Assembly (NCBI RefSeq): GCF_018282095.1
Contig: NZ_CP074126.1
Location: forward strand, 1,188,501 to 1,252,500
Length of the DNA stretch: 64,000 nucleotides
Reading direction: 5' to 3'
From: Pseudovibrio brasiliensis
GTDB lineage: Bacteria > Pseudomonadota > Alphaproteobacteria > Rhizobiales > Stappiaceae
Below, piece after piece: positions 27,108 to 36,398 of the stretch. The position numbers were made by a program, and so were the translations under genes. The notes beneath the pieces were generated by a model. That model saw nothing but the letters and a program-made list of their open reading frames with translations, did not search any database and was not told the DNA's origin. Position 1 is the stretch's first letter, and each line of letters starts with the position of its first letter.

Positions 27108-29996
27108 ATGCAGAACGTTATTCAGGCTGTTCTGTTAAGCGCTCTCCTGCTCATTGTGGTTGCATCACAAGCTTTAGCTTTGGAGGCGATTGTCGTCCCG
27201 AAGGACGTTGATGCACTCGATCTGACCGGCTCTGTCGATATCTACCCAAACACCAGCAAAAGCATTCAGGTCTCCACCGCTCCGGATTCTGATGGCATCG
27301 TCCGCCGCATCGAAGTGCGTTCCGTTGATGATACCGCCAGCTCCTGGGCTGTGTTCGCACTCTCCAATCCGGGTGAAGAGCAGATCGACCGCTTGCTTGT
27401 TGCGCCATACTACAAGATGACCGGCGGCGGTGTGCTGGTGCCAGACCTTGGTCAGCGCCGCATCGTTTCTCTGACACCAAGTCAGGGCATCCCTCCAATC
27501 CGCGAGCGCAGCACGGAAGCAGATATCTACCGCATCACGCTCGACCCGGGCGCAAACGTAACCTTCATCGCCGAAGTGAACACTCCAAGCCTGCCGGAAA
27601 TCCGTCTTTGGAAGCCTGAGGCCTACAAGGACAACATCAACGCCTATACGCTTTACCGTGGTATTGTGCTTGGTATCGCAGGCCTGTTGGCACTGTTCCT
27701 CACCATCCTGTTTGTGGTGAAGGGAACCGTTCTCTTCCCGGCAACAGCAGCGCTTGCATGGGCTGTTCTGGTCTACTTGTGTATCGATTTTGGCTTCTGG
27801 AATTTGGTCTTCGGGCGAACGCTGGGGGATGACCAGCTTTATCGAGCGGTCGCGGAGATCAGTCTGACAGCCGCCCTTGTGGTCTTTCTTTACGCCTATC
27901 TGGGCCTCAACCGCTGGCACATTCATTACACGCACCTCGCCATTGGCCTGTTCATTACCGTACTTAGCCTGTTCGGTCTGGCCCTTTGGGATCCAACCAT
28001 CGCAGCCGGTATCTCCCGTATCCTGATGGGCGGTGTCGCAATCTCCGGCTTTGGCGTCATCCTGATGCTCACCGTACGTGGGTTTGAGCGCGCGATTATG
28101 CTGCTGCCAACATGGTTCCTGTTCCTTGCTTGGCTGTTCGCAGCGTGGATGGCGACAACCGGTATGCTGCAGAGCGATCTGGTGCAGCCAGCTCTGGCTG
28201 GCGGTCTCGTTCTCTTTGTTCTGTTGCTCGGCTTCACGGTCATGCAGCATGCCTTTGCGGGCTCCGGTCTCTCCCACTCCGTGGTGAGCGATGTTGAACG
28301 CCGCGCACTGGCTCTGACCGGCTCTGGTGATATCATCTGGGACTGGGATGTTGACCGCGACAAGATCCACACCAGTGGCGGCCTTGAAGAAGCGCTTGGC
28401 ATCAAGCCGGGCCTTCTGGATGGACCTGCGCGCCTCTGGCTTGAAATCCTGCACCCGCAAGACCGCGATCTGTTCCGTGGCACTCTGGATGCCGTGATTG
28501 ATCACCGCCGTGGCCGCGTCAATCAGGCGTTCCGCCTGCGCGGAGAAGATGGTCATTACCGCTGGTTTAAGATGCGTGCCCGTCCGGTTCTGGGGTCTGA
28601 TGGTGAAGTGATCCGCTGCGTTGGTACCTTGCTCGACATCACCTCGCAGAAGACCGCTGAAGAGCGCCTCATGCACGATGCCGTGCACGACAATCTCACC
28701 GGCCTACCCAACCGCGAGTTGTTCATGGACCGCCTTGTTGCTGCTCTGGCTCGCTCCAGAGCAGAAGGCAGTGGCAACCCAACTGTGATTCTGATCGATC
28801 TTGACCGCTTCAAGCAGGTCAACGACAGTATTGGGCAGACAGCGGGTGACTCCATGCTGCTCACTGCCGCCCGCCGCTTGTCGCGCCTGATCAAGCCGCA
28901 GGACTCGCTGTCTCGCATCTCGGCGGACACCTTTGCAGTGCTGATGATCTCTGAGCAGGACGCAACACGCATCGCCTCCTTTGCAGATGAGCTGCGCAAG
29001 TCTCTGCGTACACCAGTCACCTTTGGCGATCAGGAAGTGTTCCTGACAGCCTCCATCGGTGCATCTATCTTTGACGGTGGCCCTGAAAAAGCAACGGATC
29101 TGATGCGCGATGCAGAGATCGCACTCAATCACGCCAAGCGCCTTGGCGGTGACCGTATCGAGATCTTCCGTCCAACACTGAAGCCAGTGGCAAGCAACAC
29201 GCTCGCTCTGGATAATGACCTGCGCTCTGCTCTTGAGAAAGATGAGATCAAGGTTGTCTTCCAGCCGATCGTGCGTCTGTCCGATAAGACCACGGCAGGC
29301 TTCGAAGCTCTGGCGCGCTGGGAACATCCAAGCCGCGGCCTGATCCCGCCATCCGAGTTCATTCCGGTTGCAGAGCAAAGCGGCCTGATCAACGAGCTCG
29401 GCCTGCGCGTGATGGAAAAAGGCGCGCGTCAGCTGGCTCAATGGCAACGTGAGTTCAAACACGCTCTGCCGCTATTTGTCTCCGTAAATATCTCAAGCCG
29501 CCAGCTGCTGAAGCCTGATCTGATCAACGATGTGAAAGCCGTTCTGGCACGCACCGCGCTCACCCCGGGCTCATTGAAGTTGGAGCTGACCGAGTCTCTG
29601 GTCATGCAGAACCCGGAATTCTCTGTACAGGTTCTTGAGCGTCTGAAAGGTCTGGGTGCTGGTCTGTCTCTGGATGACTTCGGCACTGGCTATTCATCTC
29701 TGAGCTACCTGCAGCGCTTCCAGTTCGACACCATTAAGATCGACCAGTCCTTCGTCCGTCCAAACGGCCAGAGCGCGCGCCCAGTTATCCTACGCACCAT
29801 CGTTGCACTGGGTCATGACCTTGGCATGGAAGTGGTCGCTGAAGGTGCTGAAACTGAATCTGATGCGCTGGAACTCTTCCAGCTGGGCTGCGAATACGTG
29901 CAGGGCTTCCACTTCGGTCAGCCAATGCGCGCTGCTGAAGCTGGCCGCATGCTCAAAGAGCAGTTCGCTCAGCAGGATCGCAGCAACCAAAGCTAA
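27108..29996 (+). CDS. membrane PAS-GGDEF-EAL protein, probable c-di-GMP phosphodiesterase
   Basis: About 962 residues. Signal peptide ([10 protein letters not shown] to ALALE), a periplasmic sensor region of about 150 residues, then seven hydrophobic segments (about 180-390) in the 7TM-DISM style. A PAS domain (about 400-510) and a GGDEF domain (about 520-680) follow. The GGDEF motif is replaced by SADTF in RISADTFAV near residue 602, so it should not make c-di-GMP. The EAL domain keeps FEALARW near 730, [15 protein letters not shown] near 855, KIDQSFVR and AEGAETE, so hydrolysis of c-di-GMP is expected. The ATG at 27108 fits the signal peptide; a GTG at 27072 is in frame. Confidence 0.88.
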   Translation: MQNVIQAVLLSALLLIVVASQALALEAIVVPKDVDALDLTGSVDIYPNTSKSIQVSTAPDSDGIVRRIEVRSVDDTASSWAVFALSNPGEEQIDRLLVAPYYKMTGGGVLVPDLGQRRIVSLTPSQGIPPIRERSTEADIYRITLDPGANVTFIAEVNTPSLPEIRLWKPEAYKDNINAYTLYRGIVLGIAGLLALFLTILFVVKGTVLFPATAALAWAVLVYLCIDFGFWNLVFGRTLGDDQLYRAVAEISLTAALVVFLYAYLGLNRWHIHYTHLAIGLFITVLSLFGLALWDPTIAAGISRILMGGVAISGFGVILMLTVRGFERAIMLLPTWFLFLAWLFAAWMATTGMLQSDLVQPALAGGLVLFVLLLGFTVMQHAFAGSGLSHSVVSDVERRALALTGSGDIIWDWDVDRDKIHTSGGLEEALGIKPGLLDGPARLWLEILHPQDRDLFRGTLDAVIDHRRGRVNQAFRLRGEDGHYRWFKMRARPVLGSDGEVIRCVGTLLDITSQKTAEERLMHDAVHDNLTGLPNRELFMDRLVAALARSRAEGSGNPTVILIDLDRFKQVNDSIGQTAGDSMLLTAARRLSRLIKPQDSLSRISADTFAVLMISEQDATRIASFADELRKSLRTPVTFGDQEVFLTASIGASIFDGGPEKATDLMRDAEIALNHAKRLGGDRIEIFRPTLKPVASNTLALDNDLRSALEKDEIKVVFQPIVRLSDKTTAGFEALARWEHPSRGLIPPSEFIPVAEQSGLINELGLRVMEKGARQLAQWQREFKHALPLFVSVNISSRQLLKPDLINDVKAVLARTALTPGSLKLELTESLVMQNPEFSVQVLERLKGLGAGLSLDDFGTGYSSLSYLQRFQFDTIKIDQSFVRPNGQSARPVILRTIVALGHDLGMEVVAEGAETESDALELFQLGCEYVQGFHFGQPMRAAEAGRMLKEQFAQQDRSNQS

Positions 29997-30021
29997 CACG
30001 GGCAGCCAAACCCAAAAGGCT

Positions 30022-30056
30022 CCGAGTGGTTACAAGTGAACATTGTGATCACTCGG
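30022..30056 (+). terminator. hairpin after the EAL gene
   Basis: CCGAGTG (30022-30028) and CACTCGG (30050-30056), with an inner TTACAA/TTGTGA pairing, preceded by AAAAGG and followed by CTTT. It is a probable terminator with a weak U-tract. Confidence 0.5.
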
Positions 30057-30195
30057 CTTTGACAGCATTGCTGGAGAAATTTTGATCAATCACCTCTGTG
30101 TATTCTCTGAATAACTCAAGCGGTGACACACTCAAGGCAATTTTTTATCGGCATCTGGTCCGGCTCTCTTTTCCTTATCTGAGTTTAATAGCTGC

Positions 30196-31254
30196 ATGTT
30201 TTGTTTTGGTAATGCGTGTCGAAAAGTGCACGCCGCTCTGGGCCTGATCCTGATTTCATATGGTAGCCTCACGCCAGCAAGTGCCACACCATCCTTGCTG
30301 TTAAATCTGGATACGCAGAGTGTGCTCTATGCGGAAGATGCTGGTGATCCGTGGTATCCGGCCTCAACAACCAAGCTGATGACAGCGCTTGTCACCTTCG
30401 AAGCTCTTGCCAACAGAGAAGTTGACCTTGAAACCTCAGTGGTGATGTCGCCATGGGCAATGAGGCAGGCCTCTTTGAAATCGGGCCTGAAGGTCGGTAG
30501 CGTCATGACACTGCAAGATGCCATTTACGCAGTGCTTGTCGGCTCAGCCAATGATGTTGCTGTAGCACTCGCAGAGAGCGTTGCTGGCAGTGAAGAGGCC
30601 TTTGTGCAGCGGATGAACGCCACAGCGCGTCGCCTTGGCATGACAGCCAGCCACTTTGCCAATGCCAATGGATTGTTTGATGCCGCCCAGCAAACATCCG
30701 CGCGTGATCTGGCCGTACTGGCGCGAGAGATCTACCTGGGCTACCCGCAGTATCATGACGTGTTTGCCACATCGAAAGTGACCATTGATGGCAAGGCAAT
30801 CACATCCTTCAATGAGTTGCTGACACGCCTGCCGGGAACTGTTGGTATGAAGACAGGCTTTGTTTGTTCCTCAGGCCGTAACATCGTTGCACTGACAGAC
30901 CGGGGAGGGCAGCGTTATATGGCCATCGTCCTTGGGGCAACGACCGGACGGGAACGCAGCGAACGGGCTGCCAAGCTGCTGACAGAGGCAATGACTGGCG
31001 AGCTGGGGCCAAATGGTCAGCAACTCATGGATATTACGAACGACCTGCAGCAACAGCCTGAAGATATGCGCAAACGGCTTTGCACCAGCCAAAGCAAAGC
31101 CTACGAAGTGCAGCAGAACAAACGCTACCCAATGGGGATCGGCAAGAACAAGAGCTACCTGAAAGCACGCTCAGAGCACAATAGCTACAGCATCCGTACA
31201 TGGAAGGTTGCAATCGGTTTCGGCAGCCCACTGCCAACGCCTAAACCACAGTAA
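30196..31254 (+). CDS. D-alanyl-D-alanine carboxypeptidase (PBP5-type, family S11)
   Basis: 352-residue exported penicillin-binding protein that trims the terminal D-Ala of peptidoglycan stem peptides. A signal peptide covers residues 1-31. The three active-site motifs are present: STTK (residues 57-60, nucleophile Ser57), SAN (117-119) and KTG (about 219-221). The C-terminal ~70 residues are basic and lack the PBP5 amphipathic anchor, so the enzyme may be soluble in the periplasm or bind the wall by charge. The ATG start fits the signal peptide. It is a single gene, convergent with the PilZ gene. Confidence 0.93.
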   Translation: MFCFGNACRKVHAALGLILISYGSLTPASATPSLLLNLDTQSVLYAEDAGDPWYPASTTKLMTALVTFEALANREVDLETSVVMSPWAMRQASLKSGLKVGSVMTLQDAIYAVLVGSANDVAVALAESVAGSEEAFVQRMNATARRLGMTASHFANANGLFDAAQQTSARDLAVLAREIYLGYPQYHDVFATSKVTIDGKAITSFNELLTRLPGTVGMKTGFVCSSGRNIVALTDRGGQRYMAIVLGATTGRERSERAAKLLTEAMTGELGPNGQQLMDITNDLQQQPEDMRKRLCTSQSKAYEVQQNKRYPMGIGKNKSYLKARSEHNSYSIRTWKVAIGFGSPLPTPKPQ

Positions 31255-31269
31255 CTTACCCAGCTAGGC

Positions 31270-31557
31270 TCAAAGGCGAGCAGGTTTGGACGTGAACTTG
31301 ATGCCTGCTTCTTCGCAGTGAAGCCAGACAATCTTGCCCGTGAACGAAAGTTTGCGGGCTGGCACCTGAATCTTCACGGTGGACCCTGAAGTCAGCTTGC
31401 CCGTGTTGACCAGCAAACGGCATCCCCCATTGCTGATGTCCTCAATCACACAGGATCGGTTGAAGTTGTCTGTAAACAACACTGCAGGCCAGTGGCAGGA
31501 ATGCCGTTTATGGCCTCTGTTTTCTATCTCTAAAAGTTTCGGTCGAGGCAACATCAT
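31270..31557 (-). CDS. PilZ domain protein
   Basis: 95-residue single-domain PilZ protein, expected to bind c-di-GMP. The binding signature is complete: RGHKR (residues 14-18, RxxxR) and DISNGGCRL (D/NxSxxG) about 22 residues later. It could be a local effector for second messenger levels set by enzymes such as the EAL protein 1.3 kb away, although nothing shows direct coupling. Two ATG codons begin the frame; the ribosome site is weak. The 265 bases upstream are A/T-rich and hold nothing I recognise. Confidence 0.85.
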   Translation of the reverse strand: MMLPRPKLLEIENRGHKRHSCHWPAVLFTDNFNRSCVIEDISNGGCRLLVNTGKLTSGSTVKIQVPARKLSFTGKIVWLHCEEAGIKFTSKPARL

Positions 31558-31822
31558 GAGACCGCCGGCCTTTACGTCAAAAATGCAATAACTAGAATCG
31601 TTAGTTTGGAAACTTACATACGCACTATCAACTATATGTTGCGCAGATGTTAACGCGTGGCCAGGCAGCGTACATTGCTTAAGCTACTCATTTCACGAGT
31701 TAAATTAGAAAAGTTTCAACTCTAAAATATGTAAGGGTGAGGTGTAGGTTATAAGCTGCGGGAAGCACTACGTAAATTTGAGGTTGTAGCCATCAAATGA
31801 AGCGCAGAAGGGAAAGACTGTT

Positions 31823-32752
31823 CTAGTTTCCGCAGATCACAGTCAGTTCACAGTCACCGACAGAAACTTCAAGCGGAGTGCCGCCAAATGGCTCCCCATC
31901 GATCTGAACAGCTGCAGCGCGATACGCCTCAATGCGGGCTGTTTTGATGGTCCGGCACTCAACATTGCGCGACCTTACCACGCTGCCAGTAAGTAAGCGG
32001 CATGCGTATTTGAAAAGCGCCCAGGCACCATCCTCTTTGAAGGTGAGCAAGTGCAACTGCTTCTCTAAAATGGAAGCCTCAGGCACCACCAAGTGTTTTC
32101 CGGCGTAATAGCGGCCATTGGTGATCAACGCCATGGCGCACTGCAGCTCTTCACCATCAGCCCGCACCTTAAAGCTACCTTTGCGGCGAGAGAATGCCAG
32201 CTGAGCAGCAATAAAGAGAGACGCAAAGCGACCATACCGACGCTTCAGGCGCAATGGCACAACATGCACAACTTCTGCATCAAAGCCAGTAGAGGTCGAT
32301 AGGAAAAACGGTCGCCCATTGGCATAGCCGTTGTGCAGTTTCTGCGTCTTACCGGCAATGATGGCCTTGGCGATCTCTTTCGGCGCGCTCGGCACGCCCA
32401 GTTCATGCGCCAGCACATTGGCCGTACCAAATGGGATGATCGCCAGATGCGGCTTCATTCCCCGTCCCAGCATGGCGGAGGCCGCTTCACTGACGGATGC
32501 ATCACCACCAGCAATTGCTAGAATATCCGTATTCAGGTCTGGATCTGTGCAGGTCTCGGTAATCTCACTGGCACGGTTGGTCAGCTTCAACTCCACCTTC
32601 ATCCCAGCCTCTTCCAGACACTTCACGATCTCTGTGATGCGCTGAAAGCGGAAGGATGTGGCCGTTGGATTTGCAAGAATAAGTACGCGTTTGGCTTTGC
32701 GAGGCTTCTTCTCAGGTTTATCCAGCCGGGAGTGGGGAAGCGGGCTTTCCAT
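31823..32752 (-). CDS. diacylglycerol/lipid kinase family protein
   Basis: 309-residue member of the diacylglycerol kinase catalytic family (YegS/DgkB type) that phosphorylates a lipid or sphingoid hydroxyl with ATP. KRVLILANPTAT near residue 21 and IIPFGTANVLAHELG near residue 105 are the family nucleotide blocks. The usual GGDGT reads GGDAS (near residue 81), an uncommon change in the ATP loop. The C-terminal lobe (VQIDGEPFGGTPLEV) is normal. The gene follows rnhA by 23 bases and is last in the ispH-thrB-rnhA operon. Confidence 0.87.
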   Translation of the reverse strand: MESPLPHSRLDKPEKKPRKAKRVLILANPTATSFRFQRITEIVKCLEEAGMKVELKLTNRASEITETCTDPDLNTDILAIAGGDASVSEAASAMLGRGMKPHLAIIPFGTANVLAHELGVPSAPKEIAKAIIAGKTQKLHNGYANGRPFFLSTSTGFDAEVVHVVPLRLKRRYGRFASLFIAAQLAFSRRKGSFKVRADGEELQCAMALITNGRYYAGKHLVVPEASILEKQLHLLTFKEDGAWALFKYACRLLTGSVVRSRNVECRTIKTARIEAYRAAAVQIDGEPFGGTPLEVSVGDCELTVICGN

Positions 32753-32775
32753 GCGTGCGTCCGAACCTTCCCGAA

Positions 32776-33228
32776 CTACTTGGACTTCTGAAAGGGTTTC
32801 ATACCCTTTCGTGCCAGCTCATCAGCACGCTCGTTTTCTTCGTGCCCGGCATGGCCTTTCACCCAGTGCCAGGAAACATCATGACGCTGTGCAGCCGAAT
32901 CCAGCTGCTGCCAGAGATCTGCATTCTTAACCGGAGAGTTGGAGGCCGTCCGCCAACCTTTACGTTTCCAGTTGTGCATCCACTGCGTGATGCCGTTCTT
33001 CACGTAAGAGCTATCGGTATAAAGATCCACCGCACAAGGCCGCTTCAAGGTTTCCAATGCCTGAATAGCCGCCATCAGTTCCATACGGTTGTTGGTCGTG
33101 GCTGGCTCGCCGCCGCACAGCTCTTTCTCGTGCTCGCCAAAGCGAAGCAGCACACCCCAGCCTCCAGGCCCGGGGTTGCCGGAGCACGCTCCGTCCGTCC
33201 ACGTCTCAACACGTTTGGTATCGCTCAT
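32776..33228 (-). CDS. rnhA: ribonuclease HI
   Basis: Ribonuclease HI removes the RNA strand of RNA-DNA hybrids. At 150 residues it has the full E. coli-type fold. Catalytic acids are Asp12 ([14 protein letters not shown]), Glu50 ([10 protein letters not shown]), Asp72 ([11 protein letters not shown]) and the last Asp in [10 protein letters not shown] near residue 137, and the basic handle region [12 protein letters not shown] is present. The start ATG overlaps the thrB stop in ATGA, so translation is coupled. The ispH-thrB-rnhA order is typical of alphaproteobacteria. Confidence 0.97.
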   Translation of the reverse strand: MSDTKRVETWTDGACSGNPGPGGWGVLLRFGEHEKELCGGEPATTNNRMELMAAIQALETLKRPCAVDLYTDSSYVKNGITQWMHNWKRKGWRTASNSPVKNADLWQQLDSAAQRHDVSWHWVKGHAGHEENERADELARKGMKPFQKSK

Positions 33229-34190
33229 TTATCCAGCCCGTATGCACTCGCATTGGATACGCCACGATGGAACCTGAGTTTGCGCAGGTATTCAAGTGGA
33301 TCTTTTGGAACAACCAGCGCACCTTCCGGCACAGACAGCCAGTCATAAAGACGTGTCAGCAGGAAGCGCAGCGCAGCACCGCGGCACAGCAACGGTAGAT
33401 TGTCGAACTCCAGCTCGCTGAACGGGCGCACACTGCGATAGCCTTCCAGCAGAGCCCGTGCTTTTGTCACGTTGAACATGCCATCCGGCTCAAAGCACCA
33501 TGCATTGATGCAGATCGCCACGTCATAAGCAAAGGCATCATTACAGGCAAAGTAGAAGTCGATCAGGCCGGAAAGTTCCTTGCCCAGATAGAACACGTTA
33601 TCCGGGAACAGATCCGCGTGAATCACACCGCTCGGCAGATCCTTCGGCCACAGTGCCTGCAACTCATCCAGCTCAGCTGTCAGCTCTTCAGCAAGGCCCG
33701 CCTTCACCTCATGCGCGCGGTCGCGGCTGGCATCCAGCAAAGGTGCCCAGCCATCAACGCTCAGGGAGTTCGGACGCTTAATCTCAAAGTCAGCGCCAGC
33801 CAGATGCATCCGCGCCATGCCTTTGCCCAGCTCAGAGCAATGCACCAGCTGTGGTTTGCGTACCCACATACCATCAAGGAATGTGACCATGGCGGCAGGA
33901 CGTCCTGCAAGCTCACCCAGCATCTGCCCATCGCGATCAATCAGCGGAGTAGGGCAGTTGAGGCCTTTTCCGGCGAGATGCTGCATCAGGCCCAGAAAAA
34001 ACGGCAAATCATCAGGATTAACGCGTTTTTCGTAGAGGGTCAGGATGTAATAGCCCGTCTCCGTATGAACCAGATAGTTGGAGTTCTCAACGCCTTCGGC
34101 AATGCCCTTGTAGGAGAGCAGTGTGCCAATGTTGAAACGGTCGATGAAGGCGCCCAGCTCTTCATCGGAAACATCGGTATATACAGCCAT
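33225..34190 (-). CDS. thrB: homoserine kinase (ThrB type II, APH fold)
   Basis: Phosphorylates homoserine to O-phosphohomoserine, the substrate of ThrC (23.6 kb). It is of the aminoglycoside-phosphotransferase-fold type found in alphaproteobacteria and Pseudomonas rather than the GHMP type. Key blocks are [28 protein letters not shown] near residue 30, the catalytic loop [15 protein letters not shown] near residue 190 and the metal-binding [15 protein letters not shown]. 321 residues is standard. It starts 2 bases after ispH ends and overlaps rnhA by 4 bases. Confidence 0.96.
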   Translation of the reverse strand: MAVYTDVSDEELGAFIDRFNIGTLLSYKGIAEGVENSNYLVHTETGYYILTLYEKRVNPDDLPFFLGLMQHLAGKGLNCPTPLIDRDGQMLGELAGRPAAMVTFLDGMWVRKPQLVHCSELGKGMARMHLAGADFEIKRPNSLSVDGWAPLLDASRDRAHEVKAGLAEELTAELDELQALWPKDLPSGVIHADLFPDNVFYLGKELSGLIDFYFACNDAFAYDVAICINAWCFEPDGMFNVTKARALLEGYRSVRPFSELEFDNLPLLCRGAALRFLLTRLYDWLSVPEGALVVPKDPLEYLRKLRFHRGVSNASAYGLDK

Positions 34191-34192
34191 AA

Positions 34193-35188
34193 CTATTCTG
34201 CCGCGCTTGTTCCGCTAGGTGCAGGAGCAGCCCGTAACTCTTTCGGTAGATTGAATGAAATGTCTTCTTCAGCAGTTGTAACGGTTTCCAGTGTCACATC
34301 AAAATGCTCACGGAAGGCTTCAACAATTTCTTCAACGAGGATCTCTGGAGCAGACGCGCCGGCAGTGATGCCAATGGTCTTCACACCTTCAAAGTCACCC
34401 CAGAAAATCTCGGAGGCCCGCTGGATCAGGAATGCTTTGTCACAACCAGCCCGCTCACCAACTTCGCGCAGACGCTTGGAGTTGGAGGAGTTCGGCGCGC
34501 CAACAACAATCATTGCATCACATTTCGGCGCAATTTCCTTCACCGCATGCTGGCGATTGGTGGTCGCATAACAAATGTCATCCTTGTGCGGCTTCGCAAT
34601 AGTTGGGAAGCGCTCTTCAAGGATTTCGACGATCTCTTTAGTGTCATCAACAGAAAGTGTGGTCTGTGAAATCCAGGCCAACTGGCGATCTGTTTTGGGC
34701 TCAAACACCCGTGCATCTTCCGCAGTTTCAATCAGAGAGACACGTCCACGCGGCAACTGACCCATAGTGCCTACGACTTCAGGATGGCCTTTATGGCCGA
34801 TCAGAAGAATTTCACGCTCACGTCTGTCATGCAAAATTGCTTCTTTATGCACCTTGGAAACCAGCGGACAGGTCGCATCAAGGAAGAAAAGATTACGCAG
34901 GCGCGCAGCTTCCGGAACGGACTTCGGTACACCGTGAGCAGAGAAAATCACAGGACGGTCATCAACCGGGATCTCATCCAATTCCTCAACAAAAACAGCA
35001 CCTTTGTTGCGCAAGCCCTCAACAACATACTTGTTGTGAACGATCTCGTGGCGCACATAAACAGGAGCGCCGTACTTCTCCAGAGCGAGGTCCACGATCT
35101 GAATCGCGCGGTCAACACCGGCACAAAAGCCGCGTGGAGCGCAAAGTAAAATTTTGACCGGTGCCTTCGGGGAGGGCGTAACCTGCAT
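34193..35188 (-). CDS. ispH: 4-hydroxy-3-methylbut-2-enyl diphosphate reductase
   Basis: Last enzyme of the MEP isoprenoid pathway, a [4Fe-4S] reductase producing IPP and DMAPP. The three cluster cysteines are in [12 protein letters not shown] (Cys22), [11 protein letters not shown] and [11 protein letters not shown]. The ligand-binding SSNSKRL block and GASAPE ending are present. I start at the ATG at 35188, which has AGGA 7 bases upstream; a TTG at 35245 would add 19 atypical residues. The C-terminal tail after LPKEL is Ala/Pro-rich. It is the first gene of the ispH-thrB-rnhA-lipid kinase operon. Confidence 0.96.
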   Translation of the reverse strand: MQVTPSPKAPVKILLCAPRGFCAGVDRAIQIVDLALEKYGAPVYVRHEIVHNKYVVEGLRNKGAVFVEELDEIPVDDRPVIFSAHGVPKSVPEAARLRNLFFLDATCPLVSKVHKEAILHDRREREILLIGHKGHPEVVGTMGQLPRGRVSLIETAEDARVFEPKTDRQLAWISQTTLSVDDTKEIVEILEERFPTIAKPHKDDICYATTNRQHAVKEIAPKCDAMIVVGAPNSSNSKRLREVGERAGCDKAFLIQRASEIFWGDFEGVKTIGITAGASAPEILVEEIVEAFREHFDVTLETVTTAEEDISFNLPKELRAAPAPSGTSAAE

Positions 35189-35398
35189 GACGTATTCCTG
35201 AATTTTGACTTTGAGCAATTGAAGGATGTTGGCTGTCTCTGTCAAGAAAAAGAGTTTTTAATCGGGCATCAAGCGCTGATTTTCTCCAATATTCAGCCTG
35301 TCAGCTTCCTCCAATGTGTTTCAGGTGACTGATGTATCTCGCCATTTGCGTTTGCGGCTGATATAGAAACAAAAACTGCAGGTAAATTTGGGATTCGA

Positions 35399-35986
35399 AT
35401 GGTGGGCAATTTATTGGCAAAATCACTGCTCAAAAACACAGGACGGGCAATTCTTCTGGCAGCAATTGGTGCATCATTGGCAGGCTGTGGAAGCTTCATG
35501 TCATCAGATAATGAGCTGGAATCTTCTTCAGCGAACCCGCCTGCAACTGAGAAGACTTTTGATCTGTCTGTGCTTCAGGCACCTGCCTTATGTCCCGCCT
35601 TGCAGGAGCTTTCAGGAACAACCATCCTGACCAAATATCCACGCGGTAAAGAGAAGACACCTGAGAATCTCAGCTATCAGGCAATCATCACCGATTGGGC
35701 ACGTACCTGTAAAAAGTCCGGCCAGAACTCAGCGATGAAACTGGGTATCGCGGGTACAATTACCCCCGGTCCGACGTGGAAAGGGGGCGAAGTACTGCTT
35801 CCTGTGCGTGTAGCAGTCACACAAGATGTGGATGGCGGAGAAAAAACAATCTACTCCAAACTCTTCAGCGTTCCTGTCACTTTAGGGGCCGGATCGCCGT
35901 CTGCGACATGGGCATTTGTGGAAGAAAATATTATTCTTCCGAATGAACCGGGACAAAATGTCGTCTTTGGATTCGACGAAAAGTAA
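35399..35986 (+). CDS. putative lipoprotein of unknown function
   Basis: 195-residue exported protein. The signal peptide ends in a lipobox, GASLAGCGS, so the mature protein starts with a lipidated Cys near residue 29 and a Ser/Glu-rich linker. The rest (about 140 residues) contains two further Cys, in APALCPALQEL and ARTCKKSG, and a predicted beta-rich half (GPTWKGGEVLLPVRVAVTQDVDGGEKTIYSK). I do not recognise a named family with confidence; it resembles small alphaproteobacterial envelope lipoproteins. The ATG has GGGA 6 bases upstream. It lies directly before the glycine riboswitch, on the same strand. Confidence 0.75.
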   Translation: MVGNLLAKSLLKNTGRAILLAAIGASLAGCGSFMSSDNELESSSANPPATEKTFDLSVLQAPALCPALQELSGTTILTKYPRGKEKTPENLSYQAIITDWARTCKKSGQNSAMKLGIAGTITPGPTWKGGEVLLPVRVAVTQDVDGGEKTIYSKLFSVPVTLGAGSPSATWAFVEENIILPNEPGQNVVFGFDEK

Positions 35987-36029
35987 AAAATAGGTTAGTA
36001 AGACAATACAGCTTGGCGTCATAGTGTCG

Positions 36030-36104
36030 CGCCAGCCTTTCTCAGGGGCATGTTGCAGCCGCTGAGGAGGAATACATTCGCCGGTTCTGAGAGGAGGGCT
36101 GGCG
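36030..36104 (+). other. large imperfect hairpin immediately upstream of the glycine riboswitch
   Basis: CGCCAGCC (36030-36037) pairs with GGCTGGCG (36097-36104). One step in, TCTCAG (36040-36045) pairs with CTGAGA (36087-36092). About 40 bases remain for the apical part. No U-run follows, so it is not a normal terminator for the lipoprotein gene. It lies 12 bases before the first aptamer. Confidence 0.55.
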
Positions 36105-36115
36105 AGTGCAGAGCT

Positions 36116-36337
36116 GTGCGGGAGAGAATAAGCCACCCATTGGGTTATCGCCGAAGGAGCAACCGCCCCGGAAACTCTCAGGCAAAAGGACCGCATAGTA
36201 AGCAACACTCTGGAAAGCAGTGCCGAGCGCGCTATCCGTATGGATCGCACGTTAAGGCTCTCACCGAAGGAGTAATCGCTCTGGTTTTTGTAGCTGCCAG
36301 TGCGGGAAATCTCTCAGGTTCTCGAGACAGAGGGGGC
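36116..36337 (+). promoter_or_regulatory. tandem glycine riboswitch
   Basis: Two glycine aptamers in series. Aptamer I (36116-36195) has GGGAGAG, the core CGCCGAAGGAGCAA (36150-36163) and ACTCTCAGGCAAAAGGACCGC closing on the 5' TGCGGG. Aptamer II (about 36205-36337) has CACTCTGGAAAGC, the core CACCGAAGGAGTAA (36262-36275) and AATCTCTCAGGTTCTCGAGACAGAG. The short linker is about 10 bases, as in known tandem switches. These RNAs bind glycine and switch on the glycine cleavage operon, which starts 61 bases downstream. Confidence 0.95.
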
Positions 36338-36380
36338 GTACTTGATCATTCCAAAGGGAATGGTCTTTGACGTGTACGCC
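36335..36380 (+). promoter_or_regulatory. nested hairpin between glycine aptamer II and gcvT (possible expression platform)
   Basis: Outer arms GGCGTAC (36335-36341) and GTACGCC (36374-36380) enclose a perfect inner hairpin, CATTCC-AAAG-GGAATG (36347-36362). The 5' arm touches the end of aptamer II. No U-run follows, and the gcvT ribosome site GAGGGG lies at 36388-36393. This favours control of ribosome access or RNA stability rather than simple termination. Confidence 0.5.
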
Positions 36381-36398
36381 ACTGTCTGAGGGGACCAT

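Noticed and set aside
27174-28688. 504-codon open frame antisense to the GGDEF/EAL gene
   Set aside because: The plus-strand protein has clear domains over the same interval. The antisense product is rich in His, Gln, Cys and Arg with no motif, as expected from codon bias.
35189-35245. 19-codon N-terminal extension of ispH from a TTG
   Set aside because: The ATG at 35188 has AGGA at the right distance and matches family length. The extension is not family-like.
36030-36104. A third glycine aptamer upstream of the tandem switch
   Set aside because: Neither strand shows the CGCCGAAGGA or CTCTCAGGCAAAAGGAC cores. It is reported only as an unexplained hairpin.
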